Assembly: GCA_020698575.1 (NCBI GenBank)
Contig: CM036241.1
Span: 35,461,416 to 35,525,415 of the forward strand
DNA: 64,000 nucleotides
Reading direction: 5' to 3'
From: Bostrychus sinensis
Taxonomy: Eukaryota > Chordata > Actinopteri > Gobiiformes > Eleotridae
Shown here: one piece after another, positions 44,098 to 55,724 of the stretch
Numbering within the stretch: the first letter of the stretch is position 1
Layout of the letters: every line of letters begins with the position of its first letter
Notes under the pieces: generated by a model
What the model was told of the DNA's origin: nothing
Database searches by the model: none
Seen by the model: only the letters and a program-made list of their open reading frames with translations
Position numbers and translations under genes: made by a program

Positions 44098-44431
44098 ACA
44101 CTGAGGCATAACATTATGACCACTGACAGGTCAAGTGAATAACACAGATTATCTCTTAATAATGGCACTTGTTAGTTCGTAATTAGGCAGCAAGTGAACA
44201 AGGATTTGAACGAGTGTGGCAAGGACGAAATTGTTACAACTAAACAACTGTATCAGGAGCATCTCCAAACTGCAGCTCCTGTGGGATGTTCCTGGTCTGC
44301 AGTGGTCAGTATCTGCCAAAAGCAGTCCAAGGAAGGAACAATGGTGAACCGGTGACAGGTGAGAAGACTGAGGCCTGTAAGGTCTGATCCAGCAGACAAG
44401 CTACAGAACATCTGAAGTGCTGAAGAAGTTA
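44098..44431 (+). mobile_element. Tc1/mariner 5' fragment
   Basis: 'tgaggcataacattatgaccactgacaggt' followed by a decayed N-terminal transposase reading 'aaggatttgaacgagtgtggcaaggacgaaatt', 'catctccaaactgcagctcctgtgggatgttcc' and 'aaggaaggaacaatggtgaaccgg' (a helix-turn-helix region, family knowledge). It is cut off at 44431, where FAM1 begins. Confidence 0.75.
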
Positions 44432-44925
44432 GGCTTTTTTGCACTTTTGTATTAGTATTCCACTTTAAAATAACTTAAAATAATGTATATGTACGGAAAA
44501 TGTTTTGTTGTATTACTTGGAATGATTAGATTAGGTGCCTGACCCTCCTACCCAGGCAGTGGTGGGAAATGGATGGAGCATAAAATGGCTTATTAGCATG
44601 GCTATTAGCAACATGACACTAACAGATAAATGAGCTGACTGCTTTATAGTGATGCCATTTTAAGCGCTGTAATTATTCAGACAGAATCCATTGAAGGTGT
44701 ATGAGCTTTAGAAACTCAAAGGAGCACTTCCTGGAGAAGCTCATGAAAAGCTGTGAGGCGCAAGCATTTTTAGCTCTTGAGAAGTGTTTCACCTCAGCAT
44801 ACTGGATTACTCAAACATACAAGAATTAAACAAAATACTCTAGGTATAGTTTTTGAGGTGCAAACATAACATGGATAAAAGCTCAAAAAGTCCAATTTAG
44901 CATAATAGGGGACCTTTAAGAGCTA
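44432..44925 (-). repeat. FAM1 variant A, near full length
   Basis: Continues from the Tc1 fragment with 'ggcttttttgcac' and ends 'gtccaatttagcataataggggacctttaa'. The abrupt junction shows FAM1 inserted into, or recombined with, the Tc1 copy. Confidence 0.7.
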
Positions 44926-45780
44926 GTGAGATTAGACTAGAAAGTTCTTCCTAAACACTTGTGGCTATGGTTAACGGAGTAGGCCAGGAATGCCAATAGA
45001 AAAATAAGTTTAAAGCTTGGTGTGTGTTCATTTATTCGAAAGACTTCTCATTAGTCTCATTTAAACTGGTAGTCATACCATGAAAATTTCCTCAAAGTAC
45101 TGCCAGAACTACTACACTTCTTTCTCCCCCATATGTGTGTGAGGATATGGATGCAGCGGCCATGTTGCTCCGCGTGTGTGTCTGTGTCCGGGGGCTATGT
45201 TTGCTTCCCCGCAACTTTATGCATGTTTGTCTCAATTCGAGCAGAAAACCTTTGGCGCGCCACACGTGTTTCTAATAACGCACACCAATGGGACTGTGAG
45301 CGGTTGGGAGGGGTGAATAAAAATGGGGAGCACGTCTGGAGAGCACGGAGAGAACATAGACTGCAGCAGCATGGATGTCATATGAAGGAAGTATGTGTCA
45401 AAAACTGTGGAGTAGTGAAATCTAGTGCCAGTATGTCAGATTGTGAGCGATGTATTATTCCCTTGGGGGCCTTATTTGTGAGTAAGATTTACTTTGAATT
45501 GAAGAAACCTTCTGCTCGAGTTAAGCTGATGAGAAAATGACAGACTCCTCACACTGCCTAATTGTTTTAATACACATCCCAGTCAGTCACAGTGAATCCG
45601 AAGAGAGGCTTTTACTAGAGCCGACGTGTTAGTTCATTATAGTCTGACAACAGGAGAGTGGAAGTAAAATAGTGTAAGAAGTACTAAATGAGTGCTTCTT
45701 TATAGTCAGATGCAGGAAGCACCTTATAATCAGAGGTTTACTAAACTTTAAAGGACTTTCATTAGACTGAGCTGTAATGC
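44926..45780. other. Intron 5 sequence, unassigned
   Basis: A 135-codon frame (45133-45540) is rich in Cys and Arg without a known domain and with no supporting splice signals. No repeat family was recognised. Confidence 0.35.
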
Positions 45781-45838
45781 ATGTTAGGGCTGGACAAAAT
45801 ATCAATATTGTGATAAATTGTGATATTTTGCACTATCT

Positions 45839-45930
45839 ATATTGATACTTCAATACCGAAACTGATACTTCGATATCGATATTGATACTCCGATACCAAT
45901 ATTGCTACTTCAGTCCCGATATTGTTACTT
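45839..45930. repeat. Short tandem of about 25-bp GATACTTC units
   Basis: 'attgatacttcaataccgaaact', 'gatacttcgatatcgat', 'attgatactccgataccaat', 'attgctacttcagtcccgat' recur at about 24-26 bp. It lies just inside a 'tagggctggacaaaatatc' transposon-type end at 45785. Confidence 0.6.
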
Positions 45931-47190
45931 TCAGTACTTTGTGACGTCATGCATAATAATGGTGCTACAGTGCTGCACTGCTTAAAATGTAGGCCAATAG
46001 TGGTCACGTATTTTGCCAGAACTGTAAAGGTGAGCAGAGCACTTTTAAGCACTTGGCTGGACGAATACTGTCACACAAATAAAAATATTTCTTAAAACCT
46101 AATTAATAAATATGAGACTAACTAATTTATTAGTTTTGGAAACAGCACTTGGGGTTTCTCATTTATTTAAGTCTGTAAATTAGTGATGTGTGAATCTGTA
46201 CCAAAGTATTGATACCTTCAATACCAGTAATTCTGGCACCAATCTGAAACTGATGTACACACACAATATGTAATATGTACAGTGTATGGCCCTTTATATT
46301 TCACAAAAACTCAATAAAATGAAAATGAAGTGCAAATTTGATCTTTAAAAATATAGTGATATATTGTTGGTTATCTTGTGCAGTGTATCAGTAATGAGCC
46401 ATGTAGCGCGTATCGTGTTTTACCCTGTGATTCCCAGTCCTAATTCATGTTGTGCTTCATTTCCAAAAGTACAAAATATTATCTCACAAATTTCCAGGTG
46501 CATACAGTCTAATCTAGTGTATGATCTATGCCTATTACGCTGTTTTTCTGTGTAAAGTACTGCAAACCTCCATTTTAAACAGAACTGTACACATTAGCGT
46601 CGTCCAATTACATATGAGAGTGCAGATCGTCATGCGAGACTCTCCAGAAGTCGGCCCATGCAACCCGTTATGCCCGTTCTTGTTTCCTCAGGACTGCATA
46701 TGGCACATAAGCATCTGGAACACACACCGCCTGAAGGTCAGGGGTCATTTGGTGATGTCACTGCTAAATGTCTGATGGAGGAAAGTAATATAGAGTGCCA
46801 CCCGCACCACAAGCATTTACCTCAGTCAACCTCAGCCGAGGTTAGAAGTTCAAACCAATTCATAATTCACTGTACACTCACATGGACGCACAAGCTCAGG
46901 GTGTTTTCTTTGTAAAACGAGTCAGTACTTTACATGTTTATGCTATGTTACATTTGGTTAAAACAACAATTAATAAGCAGTGATAAAGCATTAATACATT
47001 TGTAATTAACAGTAATTTATTAAATATACAGTATATAGATCCTGATTTATGTTAATACATTTGCACTGATTTGCATGGGCTTATTGCTGAAGATTTAAAC
47101 ATTAATACCAATGTTTATAAGCATTAACTGTGTGTATATAGGGTTAAGTTTCTAAAGCAAAAATATTCCACAAAACTGTATCACAATAAA
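45931..47190. other. Intron 5 sequence, unassigned
   Basis: AT-rich, with scattered short frames (46364-46915) lacking any family feature. Confidence 0.35.
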
Positions 47191-47198
47191 ATGTTAAA

Positions 47199-47285
47199 AA
47201 GAAGTCATCTGGACTTGTTTTTTCAAAGTAGAAGACATTTCACCTCTTCTACCTCGTCCAAGAGGCTTTCTCAATTCTGAAATCT
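47199..47285. repeat. Dispersed fish repeat fragment
   Basis: 'gtcatctggacttgttttttcaaagtagaagacatttcacctc' and 'ccaagaggctttctcaattctga' are a phrase common in teleost DNA. The class is unknown to me. Confidence 0.45.
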
Positions 47286-47404
47286 GTCTACAGAAAACAT
47301 TGTACAAAGGGATACAACCAAATTAAATGGTTTAAATAAGGCAAATAAAACGGTAAATTAGTATCAAAATGAAACAAATGCACACACAAAATACCACTCC
47401 AACA

Positions 47405-47500
47405 TGCAAAATCAATTTTTCTGAGCTTCTTACCATGTTACAATGTTGTTCCCTCCTCAGAAACACACCTGTCTAAGTAATCCTGTACACCTCTGGCACG
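47405..47500 (+). repeat. FAM1 terminal fragment
   Basis: 'tttttctgagcttcttaccatgttacaatgttgtt...aaacacacctg...taatcctgtac' is the terminal 90 bp only. Confidence 0.55.
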
Positions 47501-48342
47501 ACCTTTCTGTGACCTCCAAACAGCTTAATCCTACTTACCCCTGCACCCCTCCTACTCGTAGATAATTAAAAGCATAATACAGCCACTTTAACAAATACGT
47601 TTTTGTACTCAATAGTGTGAGTTTTTCTAAAGTGTTACCAGCGTTTGTTGTAGTTTATGATGCATATAGCTTATCTCCATGCACAGATTCTATGTTTTTC
47701 TTGCTGTGCTGCCCTACCTAGCCAATTCTCCATTAAACAAATGTATGTGTGCGTGACTGACAAGTGCTCGGGGAAGAAAAATTTTGGTCGGCTCACCAGC
47801 TGTGATCAGTTTGCTGCTCAATACTCACTCAAATTAGTTTTATTACTGTGGGCACTGGTCCCAAAGAACACAACCCTTGTGTGCAGCATTTTGGTCTATC
47901 TTAGTAAATATGCCAAACGACTTCTGCCATGTTGGTTATGTAGTACCATATCCTTTTTTTATGGGAAAGCTGCTGTTGTCATAAGCATTCAAGTCATTTG
48001 AGTTGTGTTGTTGCAGGTGGCTGTTACTGTTCAAATACCTTGCATACTTTACCACTTCAGCTATTTGTCTCTATTCAAATTTAGTTAGTTTTTCCTCTGG
48101 GACATTTGACAAGTCATTCGATGAGTGACAGGTGAGCAGTTAACAGGTGTGCAGTCATGTGATTACCATGGATATGACAGGTTGTCACCAGAAACATATG
48201 ATCATAACATGAAACAAACATAATTTCAGGCAAAACATTCAATCCAATGAACTAAACCCTTTACTGTCCCGTTACTGTCTCTCTAACTGGCCTGTATTTT
48301 TAATATTCTGAAATATTAGTGCTCTCTCTAGTTGTTCACCTA
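47501..48342. other. Intron 5 sequence, unassigned
   Basis: No exon or repeat recognised. A 114-codon frame at 47657-48001 has no domain. Confidence 0.35.
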
Positions 48343-48477
48343 ATGCTGTGGTTCTCAAACTGTGGGACAGCTACCACTGGTGGTACACAGGCTTCTTCTG
48401 GTGGTACTCAGGTGTCTTTAGCAGTTCCAAGTCCTGATCCAACTTAATGTAGAGCCAGATTTATTATTTCTTTAGTT

Positions 48478-49405
48478 TGGGCAAGCCCAGGTTTAGCCTT
48501 GATTTAGATCTGGTTTAGACCTTGCTTCTTCCTGGTTTAGTCCTGGTTTAGTCATGGTTTAGTCCTGGTTTAGTCCTGGTTTAGTCATGGTTTAGACCTG
48601 GTTTAGACCTGGTTTGGTTCTAGTTTAGTTTTGGTTCAGACATGGTTTAGTCCTGGTTTAGTCCTGGTTTGTGGTTTAGTCCTGGTTTAGACCTGGTTTA
48701 GTTCTGGTTTAGACCTGCATTAGTGCTTGATCAGTCCTAGTTTAGACCTGATTTACTTGTGACTTAAAGACCTGGTTTAGTCCTGGTTTAGACCTGGTTT
48801 AGTCCTGGTTTAGTCCTGGTTTAGACCTGGTGTAGTTCTGGTTTAGACTTGCATTAGAGCTTGATCAGTCCTAGTTTAGATCTGATTTAGTCGTGATTTA
48901 AAGACCTGGTTTAGTCCTGGATTAGACCTGGTTTGGACCTGGTTTAGAACTGGCTTAGACCTGGTTTAGACCTGGTTTAGTTCTGGTTTAGACCTGCATT
49001 AGAGCTTGATCAGTCCTAGTTTAGATCTGATTTAGTTGTGATTTAAAGACCTGGTTTAGTCCTGGATTAGACCTGGTTTGGACCTGGTTTAGAACTGGCT
49101 TAGTCCTGGTTTAGAACTGGTTTAGACATGGTTTAGTCCTAATTAAAACCTAGTTTAGACCTGGATTAGTCATGGTTTAGACCCAGTTTAGTCCTAATGT
49201 AGACGTGGTTCAGTCCTGGATTAGACCTGAATTAGTCCTGGTATAGTCCTGATTTAGACCTGGTTTCATCCTGATTTAGGCCTGGTTTTGACTGGGTTTA
49301 GTCCTAGTATAGTACCTGTGTAGTCCATATTTAATAATGCATTTTTCGGCTCTATTTTATCTCTTGGTTTAGACCTTGGTTTAAACCTGATCATGATTTA
49401 GGCTC
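48478..49405. repeat. GGTTTAGTCCT / GGTTTAGACCT minisatellite
   Basis: About 75 units of a 12-base word (CTGGTTTAGTCC, CTGGTTTAGACC, ATGGTTTAGTC) with phase slips. A longer phrase 'gcattagagcttgatcagtcctagtttaga' recurs at 48717, 48851 and 48996, so 134-145 bp blocks were duplicated. A hAT-like terminus ('ggttctcaaactgtggga') at 48351 lies to the left. One strand is G/T-rich throughout. Confidence 0.85.
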
Positions 49406-49841
49406 CTTTTAGTCTATGAGAGGTACTTTAAAAGTCAAATATTTGCTGCTGACCTAATGTAAGTCCATCACTTCCATCTTCCAGGCGTTCAGCTGTTGAC
49501 GTGTTTGCTCCTTTCTCACAGCCCCGCTCATACATCTCTCTGCCTGTCAACAGCTAATTGGTTGACCCTCGGGGCATCCTGTCACACCAAGCCATTCACT
49601 AGCTAATGTGCACTCTGCAGTTGATGTCATCTGTCAGGGGGTTACAAGTCAGGTTTGGAACGACAGAAAAAATATTTCTTCACACCTAATAATAGCCACA
49701 AACTAATACAAAGTAGTAAAACATGTATTGGAAAGTTGGTGATTTGAGGAAAACACTTTAAATGCCTCATAGTATATTGTAATAGGAGTCATCTGTGAAA
49801 CAATGAGATCTTAAAGACCATTTTATGCTTTTTGAAATAGA

Positions 49842-50056
49842 CTTAGACATATTTACATCAACATTTCAGTTTTTCTATCTAAAAATAATATACGTAGAGC
49901 GTTGAAACTGCTCTTGAGAAGGGCAGTGGCTCAGTATACAGGATTACTCAAACATTTATGCATGAAACAAAATACTAGGTATATTTTTGTGGTGGAAACA
50001 TTATAACATGGTTAAAAGCTCAAAAAAGTCGATTTGGTGTAATAGGAGAACTTCAA
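49842..50056 (-). repeat. FAM1 terminal half
   Basis: 'gctcttgagaagggcagtggctcagtatacaggattactcaaacatt' to 'cgatttggtgtaataggagaacttcaa'. Confidence 0.65.
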
Positions 50057-50070
50057 GGTATGCTCTAAAC

Positions 50071-50517
50071 CAGTGATTCTCAACTGGTAGGTCGGGGAAC
50101 TGTATTCAGTGGGTTGTGGGCCTTTGTCAGGGCAAAATAAATAAATACATAAAAAATTTGACAACCACAATAAAAAATCTATTTAAAAAGGGTGGCAGTA
50201 TGGGACCTAAGGTGCACAGAGGAAACCCAAGAAAAGCAAAAAATCCAGTTCTATAATGTCCCTGTTATACCTCTAAGGTTGAAGTGAGAAGAAAAAAGTT
50301 AGATGTGAAGAGTTGTGGTTTTAAATGAAAATCCAGCATAGTTAATGGAGAAGGGACTAGTTACCTCTCTGGCATCGCCACTTGCTTTGTTTTATCTTTA
50401 AATGTGTTCTTTATTTTACATACATTTGATCAGTTAAAATTGCTCTTTTATTTGGGTTGCGGCTTGTCATTACAGAGTGATGGTGGGTCCCAAAGCTAGA
50501 CCATTTGAGAACCATTG
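50071..50517. mobile_element. hAT-like MITE with exact 8-bp target duplication
   Basis: Ends CAGTGATTCTCAACTGG and CCATTTGAGAACCATTG, flanked by CTCTAAAC on both sides (50063-50070, 50518-50525). 447 bp, no coding capacity. The 'ggttctcaa' termini are typical of Charlie-like hAT elements. Confidence 0.85.
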
Positions 50518-50820
50518 CTCTAAACCACAGTTTGATGTCATGTATTTTGTAGAGACAAATTTAGTCCAGTTGCGCATTTAAAAAAAAAAAAAAAAGCAGA
50601 AAGTTCCATTGTTGTGGGTTAGTGTTTAGATTGGAAAAGCTAGGTGACTAGTTTCTGTGTAACATCAGTCAGGATAATATATGTAAATCTGAAAAATGTC
50701 ACTTTATTAATTACAGCTATTTTATAGATGCTGAAATATAATTTAGGAGCTAATTATTCTTGTCTAAAATGTTTATAGTTATTTTTGTAATGTTTTGTTA
50801 CTGACAAATGTACTATATAT

Positions 50821-52282
50821 CAGAGATATGGACTTGAAAGTCATGACTTGGACTCACTAATTTGATTACTTTAGACTTGACTTGATGAAAGGGACTAAGA
50901 GTTGAGACTCGACTTGGACTTGAACACCAATGACTTGGGACTCGACTCGGACTTGAGCCCCATGACTTAAGAAGACTTGATGCTTCTCAAAGAAATAAAA
51001 GTATGATTTTCGATAAGTGAGCAGAAACAATTAGCACAATTAAACTCCTTGTGCAGTAATGAGCACTTTCTCGCTGTCTGTCTCTCGCTCTCTCTGCGCA
51101 TGTTACTTGTGCATGTTTTCTGATGCACATTTCAAAGTGTATTGAGCTGTAACAGCACATGACAGTTTGACATACAGACAGGGGAGATTTTAAGCTTTAT
51201 GTCAGTCTTTGTTTTGTGTTGATAGACTCAGAAATCACAGTGATATCAAGCGTTAAAGTTTTTTTTTTATGACAGGCTATTAAATATATGCGCATCTAAT
51301 TATAACGCTCTATCGGCGAGAACCCGCGGACATTTCGGTTAGTTCCTCTGATGTTTTACTCAAAAAAAAAAAGATCAAAAAATGGTTATTTAGTCACAAT
51401 TTTAATGGTCAGACTGATGCAGAGGGAGCCAAGAGTTGAGGAGGAGAAGCTGCTGCCTCTGTGCCCCTCCCTCCCCTCACAGCTGAGAGCGGCTCGCCTC
51501 AGACACAGACATGAGGCAGTTCAGGTACAGATTACACTTAATAAAAACTAAAACGAAATGAATAAATAAAAAAAATCTAAAAATAATAAATAACCCTTTG
51601 CAATAGAGGTCTAAAAGCGAATATGTGGAGAAGTCTGTGAGAGACTTGCGTCAATCGGTGATCTTTATCTGTGCACAGTGAGCTGTCTCTGCCTCAGATA
51701 GTAAAGAGTGAAAAATGAACACCAGCTGGAGTTTTCTGCAGTGTTGTGTATGTGTTTGAGCTGGAGCTCATGGCTCTGACCACACATTACTCCCCTGCAG
51801 AACCCCTGTTGTCTACAGGTGTCACTATTCAGTAAACTGTAGAGTGGGCACTATTTAGAGCCTGTGAACATCTGACAAGGCCAGTGGAGCACAGTTTATT
51901 GATACAGTGAATATACAATGCACTGGTAAGGTATTAAGCTTTATTGTAAATCACTGATACTGAAGAGCTGAAGAAACCTGTTTTGTGTGTATGCCTCTTC
52001 TAGGCTTAGGGTATTCAAATAGTACAGCAAACAATTTACCATCTGTTCATCATGTATTTGTTTTTCTAAGGTGGGACATGAGGGTAAATTCGACAATATA
52101 AAACCTGACAAAAATTAAGTTTGGACTTCTAAGTTTAGAAAGACTTGAAAGGACTCAAACCAGAAAGTGTAGGACTTGTGAGGCATTGACTTGGGACTTG
52201 ACTTGGACTTTGACTCAAACATGAGGCCAAAGACTTGAGGCTTACTTGTGACTTGCAAAACAGTGACTCAGTCCCACTTCTG
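50821..52282. mobile_element. 1.46-kb hAT-like element with exact 8-bp target duplication
   Basis: Ends CAGAGATATGGACTT and AGTCCCACTTCTG, flanked by CTATATAT (50813-50820, 52283-52290). Both sub-terminal zones are filled with 'gacttggact' words, and the middle (51000-51900) is different sequence. The 66-codon frame at 51351 is not a transposase. Because the target duplication is AT-rich, its exactness is slightly weaker evidence. Confidence 0.75.
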
Positions 52283-52290
52283 CTATATAT

Positions 52291-53082
52291 TCATAACTGT
52301 TGCTTAATAGTGTGTAAGGGTGTTATAGAAACTGTTTATTCTAATTTTTCAACAGTGAATTGGCAAGATATGCCCTTGTCCTATTTCTTCTTCTGCTGTA
52401 TCATGGTTTCATTGTGAAGCAACAGGCTGCTCACAGGTGGGAGGAAGAGAAATGCACCAGCACAAGATAAACATTATTCAGAGTTTCTGGGAAGCATTTC
52501 TCTCATGTCGATGGAATTGCTGTCTTAAATCTTAGCCAGCACACCGTTTCACCCCCACCATCTCTCCTCCCTTCTCTCTGCCTTCACCCCAAAACAAGTC
52601 TTAATTTGTCAGAGATATTACTGTCTCGTGCTGACGTCGGGTGGGCTACGGCTGCCCATGGGAACCGGGCCCAGCGGCGCGTGTGATTGGCCTGCTTCAG
52701 ATGCTGAAACCTCTCCTTCAGCTTGGCTTGCTTAAACTCACACTCAAAATCTGCCCTTGGCGCTCAAACTGTCAGGTGGAATTCCTCAGCAAGTGCAGTC
52801 ACACTTGTTTTTTTTTTGTGTTTTTTTTACAGTGTAGGGGAACTGGGAAGGTCTAGCTGAGTGATTGCTAGTTGCTTAAGGCTTGAATGCTTTTTTCACA
52901 GAGTGGGCCTTAAAAGGGACTGTAGGGTATAAAGCCTGGCCTCTAACGCTCCCTAATCTGTGACAAATCTAGGTTTTCAGGAACGGCACTGAGCGCAAAG
53001 GGGAGATACGCATTGTATGTGTTAGGGTTTAGTTGGGATAGGCATATGATGTGTGTGAAGTGGGCCTTGAGGGAGTGTGCAG
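52291..53082. other. Intron 5 sequence, repeat-poor
   Basis: 52440-52780 has balanced composition and no recognised transposon. No slc25a26 exon was identified. Confidence 0.35.
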
Positions 53083-53121
53083 ATGTGTGTGTGTGTGTGT
53101 GTGTGCGCGTGCGTGCGTGTG
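53083..53121. repeat. (GT)n microsatellite
   Basis: GT units passing into GCGTGCGT variants. Confidence 0.9.
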
Positions 53122-53152
53122 AAACAGATGCAGGCTCTGTTTTTTGTACACA

Positions 53153-53608
53153 CACTGTAAAAAAAATCTTGCAAAACTACAGGCAACAGGATCTCTCAAG
53201 ATTTTTTTGTTTTTGGGCCAACTCAAAATGTCAAGTTTACAACAAATAATAATTTTTGTTCACTTAATTTGACATCCATATGTCTAAAATTTTAAGTTTT
53301 ACTCACTATCATTATTTTTTAACTCATCTTACAGCCAACTTACTATCCATTGTTCTGAAGAAAGTATTGTTATTGATCATAAGAACTTAATATACTAAAT
53401 TTAACAAAATAATTGCAACACAAGTTGGCTTACTATTACTTACTATGGTAAAAAATAATGATAGTTTAACATGGATGCTAAATTAGGTGAACAAAAATAT
53501 TAGTTGTTGACAACTTGAGATTTTGAGTTGGCCCCAAAACTAAAACAATCTTGAGGGATTCTGTTGCCTTGAGTTTTTGAGTTTTCACAGCATTTTTTTT
53601 TTTCAGTG
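53153..53608. mobile_element. Large inverted-repeat MITE
   Basis: Nearly the whole element is two inverted arms: 'cactgtaaaaaaaatcttg', 'ggcaacaggatctctcaagatt', 'gggccaactcaaaatgtcaag', 'tttttgttcacttaattt', 'atcattattttttaa', each answered in reverse order on the right. The arms are diverged by substitutions and indels. Confidence 0.75.
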
Positions 53609-54228
53609 CAGTAGAACCGGCTTTTCCTACAACCACCAGGAGAGGAGTAACCCAAGCTTCTCCTTCTCTCTCCCATGGCAATCTCAGTTTTCCTCTAAGT
53701 CCTCTCCTATGAAGTGAGAGGTGCCAGCTCAGGCTCGCGGCTCCCCTCTATCGATTCACATTATTTATGTGTTTGTTTATTTATTTAACAGGCCCTGAAC
53801 CCTCCTGTCCCAGCGGTGTAGTTAGGCCTCACGCACACGCATACACACAGAAATGGCTCTACAGGCACTCCCGGTGTGCCCCTCACTCGCCTGTGTTTGC
53901 CCAGGTGTTTTGCTGTGTCACCTCCAACATAAGGCATAGTTCATGTACATGTGACATGAGCTCATACCTGCGCATGTGTTGTGCCACTGCTATTTGGAAA
54001 CATAACACGGAGGTGCGCAGAATGTGATAGACTCACTGTTAAGGCCGGAATGAAAACACATGAGGTAGCTCTGACTAAAGGGCTTGTTTGCATGCCACAC
54101 TTAATAGTAGTTTTTAGTCTGAAACAAGGCTTGTCTCTGTAAAAAAATAAAAAATAAAAAAATAAAAATAAAAAGACATTCCTAAAGTAAACCTTGCACA
54201 AATAAATAACTTTAAATATGTTAATAAT
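53609..54228. other. Intron 5 sequence, unassigned
   Basis: Includes an (AAAAT)n-like run near 54145-54175. No gene was seen. Confidence 0.35.
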
Positions 54229-55186
54229 AGGGCTGGGTAATATGGCAAAACATTTATTATGATTTTTACTCCCAATCTTGATTTTTTTAATTAAATTTTA
54301 AAAGAGATAAAAATAGGAAAAAAGTATATATTTTTTGTCATTTCATGTTTTCATATGCAGATTTCTTCTGCTTATTCCCATTAGGGGTCGCGGGTGACTG
54401 AGCCTGTCCCAGTAACTTAGGACCTCAGATGGGGTACACCCTGGACAGGGGCCAGCTTGTCGCAGGGCTCATATGCAAATTATGCATTTAATGCATAAAA
54501 ATGTGCACATTTTCACACTTTTAAAAATAAATAAATCCTGAAGATTAGAAAAAGCCAGGTTTAAAATTCTCTCTAAAGACCTGTTCTGTCTCCACACCCA
54601 GCTTGGAGCCAGCTCTCAGCGAGTGTTCTAATTTTGCCTGGCTATTGGCAGTAAAATCCCCAATTTTATAACTCCACACAACTCACGAAGCAAGGGACAA
54701 GATGCAGCATTGGTGCGGGTTACATGACGCACCGCAGTGATGCATTCCTTTGGCTTTACTGCACACTACGGCATGTGCGCCCCATTTTGTAAACCCTGAT
54801 GTCTTTTCCACGGTGTGAGGAAATATAAATGTTTATATTTAAAATATATTTGAACAGATTTGCCCTTTTGTTATCTGGATTAATTGCCTCAAAAAACAAC
54901 ACAGCACCCCAAATGCTAGGCCTATATGTTAGCTCCAGTTGCAGCTATATTGTTGCCTGTTTTTTAAGCTCTTTTGTCTTTAAATTGGTAGTACCTTTTA
55001 CAGTGATTATTTCTCCAAACTCCACTCTTGTTCTCACTTGTTTACTTGTGTAACAGGTGGCTCCACAGCCTCTCTGTTTACTGCTTTGGATTGCTCATAT
55101 GAAACAAAAATGCTCTAAGCTTAGCATCAATTAGTCCTATACTTAATTGCGATTCAACTTTAAATAAAATTTTTGGCACAACCCTA
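54229..55186. mobile_element. Probable hAT-like element
   Basis: Left end 'tagggctgggtaatatgg', right end 'ttttggcacaaccct'. Flanking octamers TTAATAAT and ATAATAAT agree at 7 of 8 positions but are AT-rich. A separate fish repeat ('gcttattcccattaggggtcgcggg' to 'gggtacaccctggacag') sits inside at 54365-54475. Confidence 0.5.
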
Positions 55187-55683
55187 ATAATAATTCATTA
55201 TTCTTATAAAGCACTTTTCTCTGTACTGTTGTCTCCGAAGTTGCTATTCAGTTAGATGTATTATTCATTGACTCCTTATTCTCGCGCGGAAACAAGAGTG
55301 TGAATTACCTTTTCCAGGTCTTGATCTTGATCTTGGCAATGTTCCAGATGTGATAAAATCATGATTGGACAACCTTTGTGATCTTTGAGTTAAAATCAAA
55401 TTGTTAATCTAAAACAACCCCCAGGTTACAGGCCGATGGCTTAACCAGAGAGGCTAGACTACCAGAGATGTAAGATTCTGAGTCACCTGAGACAAAAAAT
55501 TTGGAACACTCTTTGTGTCTGAAAAAAAAATGAAAAATCATGAGTGAGTGACTCACTCGAGGTCATTCGAAGCCACGGGGCATGTAGTTGTGAGTCATCT
55601 GCACAGGTGGAACTTTATATTTTGACTGGTCTGACCTAAGGGAAGCATGTATATATGGGAACAATCTATGAATGTGAATAAAA

Positions 55684-55724
<41 letters not shown>

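Noticed and set aside
45133..45540. 135-codon Cys/Arg-rich frame as a possible novel small protein
   Set aside because: No signal peptide, no cysteine spacing pattern repeated elsewhere, no splice context, and it lies inside an intron. Nothing to support it beyond being open.
46521..46915. Candidate later exon of slc25a26 (a 'tttcctcag' acceptor-like site near 46690)
   Set aside because: The following codons do not match the third carrier repeat, and no donor with the correct phase was found.
48478..49405. Interstitial telomere-like repeat (GGTTTAG resembles the TTTAGGG plant-type repeat)
   Set aside because: The unit is a 12-base word with CC in it, and the vertebrate telomere is TTAGGG. 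The likeness is coincidental.
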